DNA of 64,000 nucleotides, taken from NCBI GenBank assembly GCA_016872725.1, contig VGZC01000002.1, positions 149,488 to 213,487 of the forward strand, in the 5' to 3' direction. The notes beneath the pieces are model-generated. The model was given only the letters and a program-made list of their open reading frames with translations. It was not told the origin of the DNA and did no database searches. The position numbers were made by a program, and so were the translations under genes. This stretch comes from Planctomycetota bacterium (GTDB lineage Bacteria > Planctomycetota > Planctomycetia > Pirellulales > Pirellulaceae). Shown here piece by piece: positions 62,947 to 64,000 of this stretch (positions are counted from its first letter, which is position 1; every line of letters begins with the position of its first letter).

Positions 62947-64000
62947 TCATTTCCGATCGTTAGCCCGCTCTTTCGATCGAGGATCGCTGGATGGAGATTC
63001 CTCCGACCGCGCGGCGCCTTTCCGGAATGCGTTGAACTGCTCCGCGTACTTCGACGGAGGAGACGACCGCAAGGCCGAGTCGGCGTTTCCGCGCTTGGCG
63101 TCGTCCTTGCCCCGGCCCGATTGGACCGAGTCCCTCGGCGGCCGCAAGCCGAGGCTCCTCAGTGTCGCATCGAACTGGTCGCGCGCCGACGCGTCTTCCT
63201 CCGCCTCCCGCTTCAGGCTCTCCCACCGTTTGAGAAACGCGTCCAATTGGTCCTTCGTCCATCCGAGATTGTCGAGCAGATCCGGGTCCGCCTTCCGTTG
63301 CTGATCCTTCAGGTATTCCAGGACCAAGTCGGTCGCCTTGCGCGTGTATTCCAAATCCGGTTCAACCTCGGGTATCGGCGCATTTCCCGGCATGGCGGGC
63401 TCGCCATTCTCGTCCATCGCACCTTGGCGCGGAACCCCGCCTCCCATCGGTTGCCCGTTCCCTCGATCCATGGGTCCGGGTTGCCCGGACGGCGGCACCG
63501 CGTCACGGGGAATCTTGGTATTCGCTCGTTCATTCCTGTTACTCGACGACTCCGGCCGATTCTCGTCGCTGGAATCGCCATCGGGTTCCTTGCCTTGCGC
63601 GTTCGGATCGGGAACGTCGGGTTCGGCGCCTTCCGGTGGTTTTCCGGATGGTTGGGTCTGATCCCGGGCGCGCTGGGCCGCCGAATCCGACGACATGGGC
63701 GCTTTCTCTTGGGCCGCGTCCGATCCCGCGCTCTCCGGCGACATGTCTGGATCGCCACGCGCCGGTGACCGGTCTTTTGGATCCGTGCCTGATTTCTCCG
63801 TGCCCGATTTCTCAGTGCCCGATTTCTCCGTGCCCGATTTCTCAGTGCCCGATTTCTCAGTGCCCGATTTCTCAGTGCCCGATTTCTCAGTGCCCGATTT
63901 CTCCGTGCCCGATTTCTCCGTGCCCGATTTCTCAGTGCCCGACTTCTCCGTGCCCGATTTCTCAGTGCCCGATTTCTCAGTGCCCGATTTCTCGGGGGGC
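62947..64000 (-). CDS. Uncharacterised protein with GTEKS pentapeptide repeats (N-terminus outside window)
   Basis: The minus-strand frame is open from the window edge to its stop at 62947, so the start is not visible. The visible 350 residues begin with at least 14 pentapeptides (GTEKS), then a charged, disordered stretch (DPDMSPESAGSD, PSGQPGPMDRGNGQPMGG), and a compact helical part DLEYTRKATDLVLEYLKDQQRK, LLDNLGWTKDQLDAFLKRWESLKREA. The helical block is the only conserved-looking part. I recall it at the end of long planctomycete proteins but cannot name the family. An ATG at 63744 could also start a shorter form. nadB follows 88 bases downstream on the same strand. Confidence 0.75.
   Translation of the reverse strand, partial: PPEKSGTEKSGTEKSGTEKSGTEKSGTEKSGTEKSGTEKSGTEKSGTEKSGTEKSGTEKSGTEKSGTEKSGTDPKDRSPARGDPDMSPESAGSDAAQEKAPMSSDSAAQRARDQTQPSGKPPEGAEPDVPDPNAQGKEPDGDSSDENRPESSSNRNERANTKIPRDAVPPSGQPGPMDRGNGQPMGGGVPRQGAMDENGEPAMPGNAPIPEVEPDLEYTRKATDLVLEYLKDQQRKADPDLLDNLGWTKDQLDAFLKRWESLKREAEEDASARDQFDATLRSLGLRPPRDSVQSGRGKDDAKRGNADSALRSSPPSKYAEQFNAFRKGAARSEESPSSDPRSKERANDRK
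63791..64000 (-). repeat. Fourteen 15-bp tandem repeats encoding GTEKS
   Basis: Units start every 15 bases from 63791 to 63986 (the last is imperfect at the window edge). The two plus-strand versions, gatttctccgtgccc and gatttctcagtgccc, differ only by a synonymous change in the Thr codon, apart from one Asp-codon-free C/T change at 63943. The array may continue beyond the window. Confidence 0.95.

Noticed and set aside
63791..64000. Possible CRISPR or centromere-like repeat
   Set aside because: The 15-bp units keep one open reading frame and vary synonymously, so this is a coding repeat.

Overview
The window is a high-GC, densely coded chromosomal stretch, most consistent with a member of the Planctomycetota. 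This rests on gene content, not rRNA. It carries a complete 14-subunit complex I operon, lipopolysaccharide genes (kdsA, lpxB, waaA), an unusually long SecA with a SEC-C tail, a fused GldF/GldG-type ABC permease beside a DUF4340 protein, a GH10-like barrel without the usual acid/base Glu, a GH127 glycosidase, a PQQ-type propeller, and a short Tyr-rich secreted protein of a type I associate with planctomycetes. There are no rRNA or tRNA genes, CRISPR arrays, prophage or insertion sequences that I can see.

Layout. 1-3185 (+): end of a diacylglycerol-kinase-like gene, kdsA, and a large exported-type protein translationally coupled to kdsA. 3157-4107 (-): purC. 4347-6486 (+): GH10-like protein, inverted repeats, and the small secreted protein. 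6628-22434 (+): a candidate promoter and leader, then nuoA to nuoN in canonical order, mostly with overlapping or closely spaced genes. 22400-24772: a palindromic REP-like repeat family framing a degenerate sigma-54-activator-like protein and a pseudo-receiver. 24981-26072 (+): Mrp/ApbC ATPase. 26372-26618 (-): a 34-residue Lys/Ala-rich protein with its own ribosome binding site and terminator. 27081-29100 (-): lpxB and an M50-type protease. 29827-32298 (+): GH127. 32376-43279 (-): secA, waaA, metK, a membrane protein, a 39-residue membrane microprotein, manC, ruvX, aroF and a CYTH gene, closed by a terminator. 43500-44215: a hydrolase remnant and repeats. 44216-45022 (+): PhnP-like metallo-hydrolase. 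45107-47173 (-): ctpA behind a tandem-repeat leader and a decayed toxin-antitoxin locus. 47880-49160 (+): PQQ propeller. 49231-64000 (-): dinG-type helicase, a PLP enzyme, a PaaK-like ligase, an MFS transporter, DUF4340, GldFG fusion, GldA-like ATPase, nadB, and a protein with at least 14 pentapeptide repeats that runs off the window.

The genes are mostly housekeeping: respiration (nuo), envelope (kdsA, waaA, lpxB, manC, secA, ctpA), and cofactor or amino-acid synthesis (purC, metK, aroF, nadB). The accessory interest lies in small and non-coding features. These are two families of hairpin repeats, a directional 9-bp repeat found at two loci, widespread in-frame 12-15 bp expansions, two microproteins, a decayed toxin-antitoxin locus and the degenerate regulator pair. 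Many long frames antisense to real genes are by-products of high GC and are omitted.
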